From NCBI GenBank assembly GCA_021845505.1, contig JAJZVU010000010.1:1-64000 (forward strand): a DNA stretch of 64,000 bases, written 5' to 3'. Of the stretch, positions 24,758-35,568 are shown piece by piece. The notes beneath the pieces were generated by a model, which ran no database searches, was not told the DNA's origin, and saw only the letters and a list, made by a program, of their open reading frames with translations. Both the position numbers and the translations under genes were made by a program. Source of the DNA: Pseudomonadota bacterium. GTDB lineage: Bacteria > Pseudomonadota > Gammaproteobacteria > Burkholderiales > Burkholderiaceae_C. Position 1 is the stretch's first letter, and every line of letters begins with the position of its first letter.

Positions 24758-27700
24758 ATGTCCACCGATGCTCCCGCCACCGCGCCGCCGCGCGCCGACT
24801 CCGACGCCCCCGCCGCGCCGCCGCTGCGCGAGGACTACCAGTTGCGCGACGCCCTGCTGGCCAGCCGCGGCCGCGTGCTGCTCAGCGGCACCCAGGCGCT
24901 GGTGCGGCTGCTGCTGATGCAGCGCGCAGCCGACGCCGAACAGGGCCTGGACACGCGCGGCTTCGTCAGCGGCTACCGCGGCTCGCCGCTGGGCATGCTC
25001 GACCAGGAGCTGTGGCGCGCGCGCGCCGATCTCGACCGCGCCGGGGTGCGCTTCGTGCCCGCGGTCAACGAGGAACTGGGCGCCACCCAGGTGCTGGGCA
25101 CGCAGCGCGTGGAATCCGACCCCCAGCGCACCGCCGAGGCGGTGTTCGCGATGTGGTACGGCAAGGGGCCCGGGGTGGACCGCGCCGGCGACGCCCTCAA
25201 GCACGGCAACGCCTACGGCTCGTCGCCGCGCGGCGGCGTGCTGGTGGTGGCCGGCGACGACCATGGCTGCGTGTCGTCGTCGTTCCCCCACCAGAGCGAC
25301 CCGGCGATGCAGGCCATGGGCATGCCGGTGGTGGCGCCGTCGAACGTGGCCGAGTACCTGGAGTTCGGCCTCTACGGCTGGGCGCTTTCGCGCTACAGCG
25401 GGGCCTGGGTCGGCCTGACGGCGCTGTCCGAGGTGGTGGAGAGCCGCGCCAGCGTCGACCTCGACCTGCTGAGCGCGCGCCGCGTGGCCTGGCTGGACGC
25501 CGCCGGCGTGGCCGCCGCCACCGGGCACCAGCCCCCGCCCGACGGGCTGCATTACCGCTGGCCCGACCTGCCTTCGCCGCGCATCGAGACCCGCCTGGCC
25601 GCCAAGCTCGACGCCGCGCGCGCGTTCGCGCGGGTCAACAGCATCGACCGCGAGCTGATCTGCGCGGCGCATGCGCGGGTGGGAATCGTCACCTGCGGCA
25701 AGGCGCACCATGACCTGATGGAGGCGCTGCGCCGGCTGCAGATCACCCCGCGCATGCTGGGTGACGCCGGAGTGCGGCTGTACAAGGTGGGGCTGTCGTA
25801 CCCGCTGGAGCCCACGCGGATGCTGGACTTCGCGCGCGGCCTGGACGAACTGCTGGTGGTCGAGGAGCTGGCCCCGGTGGTGGAGAACCAGCTCCGCTCG
25901 CTGCTGTACAACCGGCCCGCCGGACAACGCCCGGCCATCGTCGGCAAGCACGACCGCGACGGCAGCCCGCTGCTTGCGGCCACGGGGGAACTGCGCCCGT
26001 CGCGCCTGATCGAGGTGCTGGCCGACTGGCTGGTGCGCCATTTCCCCGACCAGCGCACCTTCAACGACCACCGGCGCCACGTGCGCGACTTCCTTCCCGC
26101 GCAACTTGCGCCGAGCCCGGTCGACGCGCTGCAGCGCATTCCCTATTTCTGCGCCGGCTGTCCGCACAACACCTCGACCCGCGTCCCCGAGGGATCCACC
26201 GCCCAGGCTGGCATCGGCTGCCATGTCATGGCCACCTGGATGCAGCGCGACACGGCCGGGCTGATCCAGATGGGCGGCGAAGGGGTCGACTGGGTGTCGC
26301 ACTCCATGTTCACCCGCATGCCCCATGTGTTCCAGAACCTGGGTGACGGCACCTACTACCACTCCGGTTACCTGGCCATCCGCCAGGCGGTGGCCGCCGG
26401 CGCGCGCATGACCTACAAGATCCTGTTCAACGACGCGGTGGCCATGACCGGCGGCCAGCCCGTGGACGGCAGCATCAGCGTCGATGCGATCGCCCGCCAG
26501 GTCGAGAGCGAGGGCGTGCGCCGCATCGCCGTGGTCGCCGAGGACGTCGCGCGCTGGCGTTCGCGCAGGCATGGCTTCCCGCCGGGAACGACCTTCCATC
26601 CCCGCGACGAGCTCGACGCGGTGCAGCGCGAGCTGCGCGAGCTGGACGGGGTCACGGTGCTGATCTACGAGCAGACCTGCGCCGCCGAACTGCGGCGCAG
26701 GCGCAAGAAGGGCCTGGCTGCCGACCGCACGCAGCGGCTGTTCATCAACGAGCTGGTGTGCGAGGGCTGCGGCGATTGCTCGGTGCAGAGCAATTGCGTC
26801 GCGGTGCAGCCGCTGGAGACCGCGCTGGGGCGCAAGCGGCGCATCGACCAGACCGCCTGCAACAAGGACTATTCCTGCGCCAAGGGCTTCTGCCCGAGCT
26901 TCGTGACCGTCGACGCAGCGCGCCTGAGGCGCAGGCTCGGCCTGCAGCCGCATGCGGCAGAGCAGCTGCTGGCGCGCGCCGACGCGCTGGCCCCGCCGGC
27001 CCCGCACGACTGGGACGCTCCTTACGACCTGCTGGTCACCGGGGTCGGCGGCACCGGCGTGGTCACCGTCGGCGTGCTGGTGGCGATGGCCGCGCACCTG
27101 GAGAACCACCACGCCAGCGTGCTGGACTTCATGGGCTTCGCGCAAAAGGGCGGAGCCGTGCTGTCCTTCGTGCGCCTGGCCGATCGCGCCGAGCGCCTGC
27201 ACCAGGTGCGCATCGACGCCCAGCAGGCCGATGCCGTGCTGGCCTGCGACCTGGTCACCGCGGCCAGCGCGCAGGCGCTGCAGACGGTGCGCCACGGCCG
27301 CACGCGCGTGCTGGTCAACGAACACCCGTCGCCCACCGCGCATGTCGTGCTCGACGGCGACGCGCCGTGGCCGGCCCGGGAGATGCTCGACAAGCTGCGC
27401 GACGCCGCCGGCGAGGACTTCGTGCGCACGCTGGACGCGCAGGCCTGGGCCGAGGACTTCCTCGGCGACACCACCACCGCCAACGTGCTGGCGCTGGGCC
27501 ACGCCTGGCAGCTCGGCCTGGTTCCGGTGAGCGCGCGCGCGCTGCAGCGGGCCATCGAACTCAACGGCGTGGCGGTGCAGGCCAACCGCGTCGCCTTCGC
27601 GCTCGGGCGCCTGTCGGCAGCCGACCCGCAAGCGTGTCGCGACCTGCTCGCGGCGGCGCCGCCGGCGCAAGCGCCGCGCGACTTCCTGGACACCGCGGTG

Positions 27701-28369
27701 CAACACCTGCGCGACTGGCAGGACGAAGCCTGGGCACGGCGCTTCGAGCAACGCGTCGCCGCGGTGCGCGGCCGCGACGCCGAACTCGGCGCCGACGGGC
27801 GTCTGGCCGACGCCGCTGCGCGCAGCCTGTTGCGGCTGATGAGCTACAAGGACGAGTACGAGGTCGCGCGGCTGTACACCGACGGCCGCTTCGCGCGCGC
27901 GCTGTCCGAGCAGTTCGAGGGCCGGCCGCGGCTGCACCTGCATTTCGCGCCGAGCTGGCTGGGCCCGCGCCGCGGCGCCGCGCCAGCGCGCAAGCTGAGC
28001 GTGGGCGCGTGGGTGCTGCCGCTGCTCAAGCTGCTGGCCGGTGCGCGGCGCCTTCGCGGCACCTGGCTGGACCCCTTCGGCTACGGCGCCGAGCGCCGCA
28101 TGGAGCGCGCGCTGATCGGCGAATACGAGGCCCTGCTCGACCAGCTGCTGCCGCGCCTGTGCGCCGACAACCTGGAGCTGGGCATCGAGCTGGCGGCGCT
28201 GCCGCAGCAGGTGCGCGGCTTCGGCCATGTGAAGCTGGCCAGCGTCGAGCGCATGCGCCGCCGCCGCGACGAGTTGCTGCACCGCCTCGACCCGCGACGC
28301 TACCCGCCGCCGCCGGCCGCGTCGGCGCGCCAGCGGCTGCAGGCCATCGCGGTGGTCGCGCGCGGCTGA
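24758..28369 (+). CDS. Indolepyruvate ferredoxin oxidoreductase, fused form
   Basis: A 1203-residue fused 2-oxoacid:ferredoxin oxidoreductase. The N-terminal half carries the thiamine-diphosphate pyrimidine- and PP-binding regions (GFVSGYRGSPLG, then GIGCHVMATWM through MGGEGVDWVSH and FNDAVAMTGGQP). Next comes a cysteine cluster for an iron-sulfur centre (CEGCGDCSVQSNC and further Cys in CNKDYSCAKGFC). The gamma-type domain starts near GVGGTGVVTVGVLVAMAA, followed by a C-terminal DUF6537-like region. It decarboxylates aryl pyruvates from aromatic amino acid transamination to acyl-CoA, reducing ferredoxin. The length matches the single-chain betaproteobacterial type, not the archaeal IorA/IorB pair. 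The ATG at 24758 matches the alignment start. Divergent from an Lrp regulator. Confidence 0.93.
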   Translation: MSTDAPATAPPRADSDAPAAPPLREDYQLRDALLASRGRVLLSGTQALVRLLLMQRAADAEQGLDTRGFVSGYRGSPLGMLDQELWRARADLDRAGVRFVPAVNEELGATQVLGTQRVESDPQRTAEAVFAMWYGKGPGVDRAGDALKHGNAYGSSPRGGVLVVAGDDHGCVSSSFPHQSDPAMQAMGMPVVAPSNVAEYLEFGLYGWALSRYSGAWVGLTALSEVVESRASVDLDLLSARRVAWLDAAGVAAATGHQPPPDGLHYRWPDLPSPRIETRLAAKLDAARAFARVNSIDRELICAAHARVGIVTCGKAHHDLMEALRRLQITPRMLGDAGVRLYKVGLSYPLEPTRMLDFARGLDELLVVEELAPVVENQLRSLLYNRPAGQRPAIVGKHDRDGSPLLAATGELRPSRLIEVLADWLVRHFPDQRTFNDHRRHVRDFLPAQLAPSPVDALQRIPYFCAGCPHNTSTRVPEGSTAQAGIGCHVMATWMQRDTAGLIQMGGEGVDWVSHSMFTRMPHVFQNLGDGTYYHSGYLAIRQAVAAGARMTYKILFNDAVAMTGGQPVDGSISVDAIARQVESEGVRRIAVVAEDVARWRSRRHGFPPGTTFHPRDELDAVQRELRELDGVTVLIYEQTCAAELRRRRKKGLAADRTQRLFINELVCEGCGDCSVQSNCVAVQPLETALGRKRRIDQTACNKDYSCAKGFCPSFVTVDAARLRRRLGLQPHAAEQLLARADALAPPAPHDWDAPYDLLVTGVGGTGVVTVGVLVAMAAHLENHHASVLDFMGFAQKGGAVLSFVRLADRAERLHQVRIDAQQADAVLACDLVTAASAQALQTVRHGRTRVLVNEHPSPTAHVVLDGDAPWPAREMLDKLRDAAGEDFVRTLDAQAWAEDFLGDTTTANVLALGHAWQLGLVPVSARALQRAIELNGVAVQANRVAFALGRLSAADPQACRDLLAAAPPAQAPRDFLDTAVQHLRDWQDEAWARRFEQRVAAVRGRDAELGADGRLADAAARSLLRLMSYKDEYEVARLYTDGRFARALSEQFEGRPRLHLHFAPSWLGPRRGAAPARKLSVGAWVLPLLKLLAGARRLRGTWLDPFGYGAERRMERALIGEYEALLDQLLPRLCADNLELGIELAALPQQVRGFGHVKLASVERMRRRRDELLHRLDPRRYPPPPAASARQRLQAIAVVARG

Positions 28370-28394
28370 AGCGCCGATGCGCGCGGGCGCGCGC

Positions 28395-29285
28395 TCAGGC
28401 CAGGCCCGAGCGCGCGCTGCGCCAGCGCTGGCGCAGCGCCGGCAGCTGGTTCAGCGTCAGGCCGCCGAGCACCAACGCCCCGGCGCCGAGCTTCCACGGC
28501 TGCAGCGGCTCGTGCAGCACCAGCGCGGCGCACAGCATCCCGCTGACCGGGACCAGCAGGCTGAACGGAGCCACCTGCGCGGCCGGGTAGCGCCGCATCA
28601 GCATGGCCCAGACGCCGAATCCGAACAGGGTCGACGGATACGACTGGAAGGCCACGATCAGCCACGACGCCAGGTCCATGCCGCGCAGCGCGCGCCAGTC
28701 GGCCGCCGGCCCCTCGAACAGCAGCGAGGCGACGAGCAGCGGCAGCGCGGCGAACAGGCTGCCCCAGGCCGCCTGCGCCACCGCGCGCACCGCGCCCAGG
28801 CGCTTGGCCAGCACGTTGGCCACCGCCCACGACAGCGCCGCGGCGATCACCAGCAGCAGCCCGAGCAGCGACGAGCGCGCCTGCAGGTTCCAGGCGACGA
28901 GCGCCATGCCGCCGAGGGCGATCGCCCCGCCCAGCAACTGCACCGCCCGGGCGCGCTCGCGCAGCACCGCCCAGGCCAGCGCGATGGTGAAAAAGGCCTG
29001 CAACTGCATGACCAGCGAGGCCAGCCCGGCCGGCATCCCCAGCTTCAGGCTGCTCAGCAGCAGGCCGAACTGCAACGCGAACTGCGCCAGTCCCCAGGTC
29101 GCGATCTTGCGCCAGGGCAGATCGGGCGGACGCACCCACAGCACCATCGGGAAGGCGGCGAAGGCAAAGCGCAGGCTGCCGAAAAACAGCGGCGGGATCG
29201 AATGCACCCCGAGCTTCATGATGACGAAATTGCTGCCCCAGACGACGACCACCAGCAGCGCCAGCAGCAGGTCAACGATGCGCAT
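28395..29285 (-). CDS. eamA: EamA-type DMT exporter
   Basis: A 296-residue drug/metabolite transporter with ten predicted helices arranged as two EamA repeats. The N terminus LLALLVVVVWGSNFVIMKLG and the segment GMPAGLASLVMQLQAFFTI are very close to E. coli EamA, which exports O-acetylserine and cysteine. A C-terminal SLLVPVSGM segment also agrees. The ATG is at 29285 and the gene lies 39 bp after the exonuclease III gene on the same strand, so they may be co-transcribed. It is convergent with the oxidoreductase gene, 25 bp away. The symbol is by similarity; the substrate here is unproven. Confidence 0.82.
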   Translation of the reverse strand: MRIVDLLLALLVVVVWGSNFVIMKLGVHSIPPLFFGSLRFAFAAFPMVLWVRPPDLPWRKIATWGLAQFALQFGLLLSSLKLGMPAGLASLVMQLQAFFTIALAWAVLRERARAVQLLGGAIALGGMALVAWNLQARSSLLGLLLVIAAALSWAVANVLAKRLGAVRAVAQAAWGSLFAALPLLVASLLFEGPAADWRALRGMDLASWLIVAFQSYPSTLFGFGVWAMLMRRYPAAQVAPFSLLVPVSGMLCAALVLHEPLQPWKLGAGALVLGGLTLNQLPALRQRWRSARSGLA

Positions 29286-29324
29286 CGGTGTCTCCCGCGC
29301 CGTCGGCGCCGCCGGCAGCCGGGC

Positions 29325-30146
29325 TCACAGCGCCAGCTCGTAGTCGATGGACAGCGGGGCGTGGTCGGAAAAGCGCTCGGCCACGTAGATGCTCTCGCTG
29401 CCGCGACGCGCCAGCGCCGCCACGCGCGCAGTCGCCAGGTGGTAGTCGATGCGCCAGCCGACGTTGCGCGCGCGCGCCTGGCCGCGGTTGCTCCACCAGG
29501 TGTACTGGTCGGGCAGCGGGTTGAGCGAGCGGAACACGTCGACCCAGCCCAGGTCGTCGAGCACATGGCTCATCCACGCGCGCTCCTCGGGCAGGAAGCC
29601 GCTGTTCTTCAGGTTGCCTTTCCAGTTCTTCAGGTCGATCGGCTGGTGGGCGATATTGACGTCGCCGCAAAGGATCACCTCGCCCTGCGACTGCAACTGC
29701 AGCATGTGCTGCTCGAACTCGTCGAGGAAACGGAACTTGGCCTGCTGGCGCGCGTCGCCGCTCGAACCCGACGGAAAGTACACCGACACCACGGCCAGGC
29801 GCATGCCGTCGGCCAGCCGGTAGCGCGCCTCGACGTAGCGCCCCTCGGCGTCGAACTCGGCGCTGCCGAAGCCGATGCGCAGGTCCTCGGGCTCGACGCG
29901 AAAGTACAGGCCCACCCCGCTGTAGCCCGGCCGCTCGGCATGGTGGAACACCCCGCGCAGCCCGCCCAGCCCGCGCATCGCGTCGGTCAGGTCGGCGGCG
30001 CCGATGCGGGTCTCCTGCAGGCACAGCCAATCGGGCCGCGCGTGCGCGCCCAGCCAGTCACCCGCGCCCTTGGCCAGCGCGCTGCGCAGGCCGTTGACAT
30101 TCAGCGAGGTGACGCGAAAGGCGCGGCTGCGCGCGGTGTCGGGCAT
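29325..30146 (-). CDS. xth: Exodeoxyribonuclease III / AP endonuclease
   Basis: A 273-residue endonuclease/exonuclease/phosphatase-fold enzyme for base excision repair. The conserved motifs are in order: NVNGLRSA, LQETRIG (metal Glu), YSGVGLYFR, YFPSGSSGD, GDVNIAHQPIDLKNWKGN (catalytic Asp and Asn), GWRIDYHLA and SDHAPLSIDYEL (catalytic His). It is close in length to E. coli XthA (268 residues). The ATG at 30146 was chosen because the conserved fold begins at residue 11; an ORF continues further upstream without conserved sequence. It is divergent from the small exported protein gene and just upstream of eamA. Confidence 0.94.
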   Translation of the reverse strand: MPDTARSRAFRVTSLNVNGLRSALAKGAGDWLGAHARPDWLCLQETRIGAADLTDAMRGLGGLRGVFHHAERPGYSGVGLYFRVEPEDLRIGFGSAEFDAEGRYVEARYRLADGMRLAVVSVYFPSGSSGDARQQAKFRFLDEFEQHMLQLQSQGEVILCGDVNIAHQPIDLKNWKGNLKNSGFLPEERAWMSHVLDDLGWVDVFRSLNPLPDQYTWWSNRGQARARNVGWRIDYHLATARVAALARRGSESIYVAERFSDHAPLSIDYELAL

Positions 30147-30290
30147 GGCGTGGGCGGCGATCGGTTGGATAGACTTGCGGCATGGTGTCGGGCCAGGCAT
30201 GCCGGTGCGTGGCCGCGCATGCACATTGTGCGTCACGCCGCGGTATCCTGCCGCACCGTCGCGGCGCCGCGTCCGTCGGAGGAACACTCG

Positions 30291-30926
30291 ATGTCTAGCG
30301 ATGCAATCGGCCGTCTGAAGGCCTGGGCGCTGTGCGGCGCGCTGGCCGCGTGCGTTCCCGCGGGCGCGAGCGCCGCGGTGTTCGTCTGCCGCACCGCCGG
30401 CGGCGGCACCGTGACCAGCGACTACCTCAGCAGCGACTGCCTGCAATACGGCGGCAAGCAGCTCAACCCCGACGGCAGCGTGCGCCGGCGCATCCTCACC
30501 GCGCAGCAGCAGCAGCAGCAGCAGGCGCAGCTCGACCGCGAGCAGGCTCAGCGCGAGCGCCTGCTGCGCGAGCAGCGCCAGCAGCGCGCGCTGCTCGGCC
30601 GCTACCCGGACGAGGCGACGTTGCGCGGCGCCGAGAACGACGACTTGCACAGCGTGCAGGCGCTGATCGACGCGGCGCGCCAGCGTCTGAAGGTGCTGGC
30701 GCGCGAGCGGGCGCATCTGGAGCAGGACGCCCAGTTCTACCCCAGCGGCAACTACCCCGAGGGCTTGCGCAGCCGCATGCGCATGAACCAGAGCCAGCGC
30801 GTGCAGGAGCAGCAGCTGATCCGCCAGCAGCAGGAGCAGATCCGCGACATCGGCCAGCGTTACGCGGCGTTGCGCCAGCGCCTGCAGCCGCTATGGGCGC
30901 GCGCGGCGCAGGCCGCCGGGCGCTGA
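30291..30926 (+). CDS. Exported coiled-coil protein with a DUF4124-like N terminus
   Basis: A 211-residue protein with a signal peptide (about 1-28, cleaved near ASA). A short segment FVCRTAGGGTVTSDYLSSDC has the two-Cys form of DUF4124-like domains. The rest is Gln/Arg/Glu-rich and should form an extended coiled coil, including a run of seven Gln encoded by seven CAG codons at 30504-30524. A good ribosome binding site (GGAGGAA) precedes the ATG. TATCCT near 30244 may be its -10 box. It is convergent with gatB. It probably sits in the periplasm; the function is unknown and no enzymatic motif is visible. Confidence 0.8.
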   Translation: MSSDAIGRLKAWALCGALAACVPAGASAAVFVCRTAGGGTVTSDYLSSDCLQYGGKQLNPDGSVRRRILTAQQQQQQQAQLDREQAQRERLLREQRQQRALLGRYPDEATLRGAENDDLHSVQALIDAARQRLKVLARERAHLEQDAQFYPSGNYPEGLRSRMRMNQSQRVQEQQLIRQQQEQIRDIGQRYAALRQRLQPLWARAAQAAGR

Positions 30927-30942
30927 GCGGGCGCGGACGTGA

Positions 30943-30958
30943 GCCGGCCGCGGCCGGC
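30943..30958. terminator. Perfect GC palindrome between convergent genes
   Basis: GCCGGCCGCGGCCGGC is a perfect 16-bp palindrome in the 34-bp gap between the exported-protein stop (30926) and the gatB stop (30961). It could form a hairpin in both transcripts. No U-tract follows. Confidence 0.35.
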
Positions 30959-30960
30959 GC

Positions 30961-32421
30961 TCAGGTCGCGGCGTCGAGCGCCGCGCGCAGCGCCTCGCCG
31001 ACCTGCTGCGGATTGGCGCGACCGGCGGTGGCCTTCATGACCTGACCGACCAGCGCGTTGAGCGCCTTGGTCTTGCCGGCACGGTACTCTGCGACGTTGC
31101 GCGGGTTGGCCGCCAGCACCGCGGCCACCGCGTCGGCGATCGCCGACGCGTCGTCGATCTGGCGCAGCCCGCGTCGCTCGATGATCGCGTCGACCCCGCG
31201 CTCGCCCTCCCACAGCGCGGCGAACACCTCGCGCGCGGTCTTGCCCGACAGCGTGCCGTCGGCCTGGCGCCTGAGCAGCTGCGCCAGTTCCGGCGCCGGC
31301 AGCGGGCAACGCTCGATGTCGATGTCGGCCCGGTTCAGCGCCGCGGCCAGCTCGCCCATGATCCAGTTGGCCGCAGGCTTGGCGGCCGCCCCCGCCGCCA
31401 CGCAGGCCTCGAAATAGGCGGCGTGCGCGCGGCTTTGCGTCAGCCAGGCGGCGTCCGCTGCGGCCAGCGCATGCTGGCTGGCCAGGCGCTCGGCCATCTG
31501 CACCGGCAACTCGGGCAACTGCTCGCGCACCCTGCCCACCCAGGCCTCGTCGATGACCAGCGGCGGCAGGTCGGGGTCGGGGAAGTAGCGGTAGTCGTGC
31601 GAGTCCTCCTTGCTGCGCATCGGTCGGGTCTGGCCGCGATCGGGGTCGAACAGCAGGGTCTGCTGGCGCACCGAGCCGCCGTCCTCGATCAGCTCGATCT
31701 GGCGCGCCGCCTCGTACTCGATCGCCCGCTCCAGGAAGCGGAAGCTGTTGAGGTTCTTGATCTCGCAGCGCGTGCCCAGCGGCGCGCCGCGGCGGCGCAC
31801 CGACACGTTGGCGTCGCAGCGGAAGGACCCCTCCTGCAGGTTGCCGTCGCAGATGTCCAGCCACACCACCAGCGCGTGCAGTGAGCGCGCGTAGGCGGCG
31901 GCCTCGGCGGCGCTGCGCAGCACGGGCTCGCTGACGATTTCCAGCAGCGGAGTGCCGGCGCGGTTGAGGTCGATTCCGGTGGCGTCGTGACCGCCCCAGT
32001 CGATTCCGTGCACCGACTTGCCGGCGTCCTCCTCCAGGTGGGCGCGGGTCAGCTGCGCCAGCCGCCGCTCGCCGCCGAACAGGTACGGCACCTGGCCGCC
32101 CTGCACCACGGGGATTTCGAACTGGCTGATCTGGTAGCCCTTGGGCAGGTCGGGGTAGAAGTAGTTCTTGCGCGCGAACACCGACCGTTCGGCGACCCTG
32201 GCGCCGACCGCGAGGCCGAAGCGGATCGCCCGCTCGACCGCCGCGCGGTTGGCCACCGGCAGCGCTCCGGGCAGCGCGAGATCGACCTCGCTGGCCAGGG
32301 TGTTGGGCTCGCGGCCGAACAGGTTGGGGGCGTCGGAAAACATCTTCGAAGCCGTCGACAGCTGGACATGGGTTTCCAGGCCGATGACGATTTCCCAGTC
32401 GCGGGCGGGGGCGGAGGACAT
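30961..32421 (-). CDS. gatB: Aspartyl/glutamyl-tRNA amidotransferase subunit B
   Basis: A 486-residue GatB. The N terminus reads [13 protein letters not shown], followed by [15 protein letters not shown], a [18 protein letters not shown] segment, [24 protein letters not shown] and the EIKNLNSF motif. The C-terminal YqeY-like tail ([17 protein letters not shown]) binds tRNA. With GatA and GatC it converts Glu-tRNA(Gln) and/or Asp-tRNA(Asn) to the amidated form. It is the last gene of the gatC-gatA-gatB operon, 41 bp after gatA, and convergent with the small exported-protein gene. All main motifs are intact and the length is normal. Confidence 0.96.
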   Translation of the reverse strand: MSSAPARDWEIVIGLETHVQLSTASKMFSDAPNLFGREPNTLASEVDLALPGALPVANRAAVERAIRFGLAVGARVAERSVFARKNYFYPDLPKGYQISQFEIPVVQGGQVPYLFGGERRLAQLTRAHLEEDAGKSVHGIDWGGHDATGIDLNRAGTPLLEIVSEPVLRSAAEAAAYARSLHALVVWLDICDGNLQEGSFRCDANVSVRRRGAPLGTRCEIKNLNSFRFLERAIEYEAARQIELIEDGGSVRQQTLLFDPDRGQTRPMRSKEDSHDYRYFPDPDLPPLVIDEAWVGRVREQLPELPVQMAERLASQHALAAADAAWLTQSRAHAAYFEACVAAGAAAKPAANWIMGELAAALNRADIDIERCPLPAPELAQLLRRQADGTLSGKTAREVFAALWEGERGVDAIIERRGLRQIDDASAIADAVAAVLAANPRNVAEYRAGKTKALNALVGQVMKATAGRANPQQVGEALRAALDAAT

Positions 32422-32462
32422 GGTGGTCGAGCGAGGGTGCGGTGGGAAGTCGCGTCGCCGCG

Positions 32463-33953
32463 TCAGTCCTGCGGGGATCGCAGGTGCCAGTCGCTGGCCT
32501 GTTGCAGATGGTGGGCGGCCCGCAGCAGCAGTGGTTCGCCGAAATGGCGGGCCACCAGCTGCAGCCCTACCGGGCGCCGCGCGTGCTCGCCGCTGCCGAA
32601 TCCCGCCGGCAGGCTCATCGCCGGCAGGCCGGCCAGGCTGGCCGGCAGGGTGTAGACGTCGGCCAGGTACTGCGCCAGCGGATCGGGCTTGTCGCCCAGG
32701 TCCCAGGCCACGGTCGGCGACACCGGACCGGCGATCAGGTCGCACCGGTGCACCAGGGCGTCGCGCAGATCCTCTGCGATCAGCCGACGGATCTTCTGCG
32801 CCTGCAGGTAGTAGGCGTCGTAGTAGCCGTGCGACAGCACGTAGGTCCCGATCAGGATGCGCCGCTTGACCTCGGCGCCGAAGCCCTCGGCACGGCTGTT
32901 GGCGTACAGATCCCGCAGGTCGGAGGAGTCGCGGCTGCGATGACCGTAGCGCACGCCGTCGAAACGCGCCAGGTTGCTCGACGCCTCGGCGGGCGCCAGG
33001 ATGTAGTAGGCGGCGACCGCCAGCTCGCTGCGCGGCAGATCGATGTCGAGCAACTCGGCTCCGAGCTGCTGCATCCGGCGCAGCGCCTCGCGCACCGGCT
33101 GCTCGACCTCGGCCGCCAGGCCGTCGCCGAACCACTGCCGCGGCAGGCCGATGCGCAGCCCGGCCAGCGGCCGCGCGGCCGTCGCGTCGGCCAGCGGGGC
33201 GTCCAGCTCGCCGGTGTAGTCCTGCGCCGGCTGCTGCGCGCTGGTCGAGTCGCGGGGGTCGAAGCCCGCCATCTGTCCCAGCACCAGCGCGCAATCCCAG
33301 GCGCTGCGCGCCAGCACCCCGGCCTGGTCGAGGCTGGAGGCGTAGGCGATCATGCCGTAGCGCGAGCACAGGCCGTAGGTCGGCTTGATCCCGGTGATTC
33401 CGCACATCGCGGCCGGCTGGCGGATCGAGCCCCCGGTGTCGCTGCCCGTCGCGGCGGGCACCATGCGAGCCGCGACCGCGGCGGCCGAGCCGCCGGAGGA
33501 GCCGCCGGCGATCGCCTGCGGGTCCCAGGGATTGCGCACCGGGCCGAAGGCCGAGTTCTCGTTGGACGAGCCCATCGCGAACTCGTCCATGTTGGTCTTG
33601 CCCAGGCACACCGCGCCGGCGTCGCGCAGCCGCTCCACCACCGTGGCGTCGAAGGGGCTGCGGTAGCCCTGCAGCATGCGCGAGCCGGCGCTGGCCGGCA
33701 TGTCGCGGGTGACGAACACGTCCTTGTGGGCCAGCGGCAGGCCGAGCAGCGGCCGCGCGTCGCCGGCGGCGCGCGCGGCGTCGGCGGCGCGCGCAGCCTG
33801 CAGCGCCGCGTCGCGGTCGACGTGCAGGAAGGCCCCCAGTTCGCGCTGCTCGTCGATGCGCCGCAGGTGCTCGCGCACCAGTTCCTCGCTGCCGACGCGG
33901 CGCTCGCGCAGCGCCTGCGCCTGCTGGCGCAGGTCCTGCCAGCCCGGGCTCAT
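32463..33953 (-). CDS. gatA: Aspartyl/glutamyl-tRNA amidotransferase subunit A
   Basis: A 496-residue amidase-signature enzyme that releases ammonia from glutamine for tRNA transamidation. The catalytic triad is visible: Lys77 (LAHKDVF), the cis-Ser at 152 ([11 protein letters not shown]) and nucleophile Ser176 ([11 protein letters not shown]). It is about ten residues longer than common GatA. The ATG at 33953 overlaps the gatC stop by four bases (ATGA), so translation is coupled to gatC. The complex is cytoplasmic and depends on GatB for tRNA binding. Nothing suggests loss of function. Confidence 0.96.
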   Translation of the reverse strand: MSPGWQDLRQQAQALRERRVGSEELVREHLRRIDEQRELGAFLHVDRDAALQAARAADAARAAGDARPLLGLPLAHKDVFVTRDMPASAGSRMLQGYRSPFDATVVERLRDAGAVCLGKTNMDEFAMGSSNENSAFGPVRNPWDPQAIAGGSSGGSAAAVAARMVPAATGSDTGGSIRQPAAMCGITGIKPTYGLCSRYGMIAYASSLDQAGVLARSAWDCALVLGQMAGFDPRDSTSAQQPAQDYTGELDAPLADATAARPLAGLRIGLPRQWFGDGLAAEVEQPVREALRRMQQLGAELLDIDLPRSELAVAAYYILAPAEASSNLARFDGVRYGHRSRDSSDLRDLYANSRAEGFGAEVKRRILIGTYVLSHGYYDAYYLQAQKIRRLIAEDLRDALVHRCDLIAGPVSPTVAWDLGDKPDPLAQYLADVYTLPASLAGLPAMSLPAGFGSGEHARRPVGLQLVARHFGEPLLLRAAHHLQQASDWHLRSPQD

Positions 33954-34252
33954 TCGACCACCCGCGGCACGATGAACAGGCCGTCCTGCGACGCCGGGGA
34001 ATTGGCCAGCGCGGCCTCGCGCAGCGCGGGCTCGCGCGCCACGTCCTCGCGCAGCCGCAAGGGCATGTCGTGCAGCAGCTGCAGCGGATGCGCCAGCGGC
34101 TCGACGCCGTCGGTATCCACGGCGCGCATGGGCTCCACCACCTGGGTGAAAAAGGCGTTGATCTGCTCGAGCATCAGCGCCTGCTCGGCGCCGTCCAGGC
34201 GCAGCCGGGCCAGGCTGGCGATGCGTTCGATATCGCTGGGTTGCAGGGGCAT
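33950..34252 (-). CDS. gatC: Aspartyl/glutamyl-tRNA amidotransferase subunit C
   Basis: A 100-residue GatC that wraps the GatA-GatB interface. The N terminus [15 protein letters not shown] and the C-terminal PRVVE are family hallmarks, and the middle carries the LREDV motif. The ATG at 34252 was chosen because homologues start just before this region; an in-frame ORF continues about 29 codons upstream without conservation. It is first in gatCAB and divergent from mreB across 233 bp, the order seen in many betaproteobacteria. Confidence 0.93.
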   Translation of the reverse strand: MPLQPSDIERIASLARLRLDGAEQALMLEQINAFFTQVVEPMRAVDTDGVEPLAHPLQLLHDMPLRLREDVAREPALREAALANSPASQDGLFIVPRVVE

Positions 34253-34377
34253 GGGCGGGACGGGCGGCAAGCGCCCGCGGCAGGAACGGACCGGGCCGGC
34301 TGCCGCGCGACGGAGCCGGCCGCCGCCGGCAGGCTGCACGGCCCGCCGCGGCGGGCACCAAACGGGTCAAAGGGACC

Positions 34378-35529
<1,152 letters not shown>

Positions 35530-35568
35530 GCGCGGCGCCGCGAAGCCGCGCCGCGCTGGTATCACGCG

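Noticed and set aside
30504-30524. Seven CAG trinucleotides, possible microsatellite
   Set aside because: It lies in frame in a Gln-rich coiled coil and encodes seven Gln; surrounding codons are similar. No sign of regulatory phase variation.
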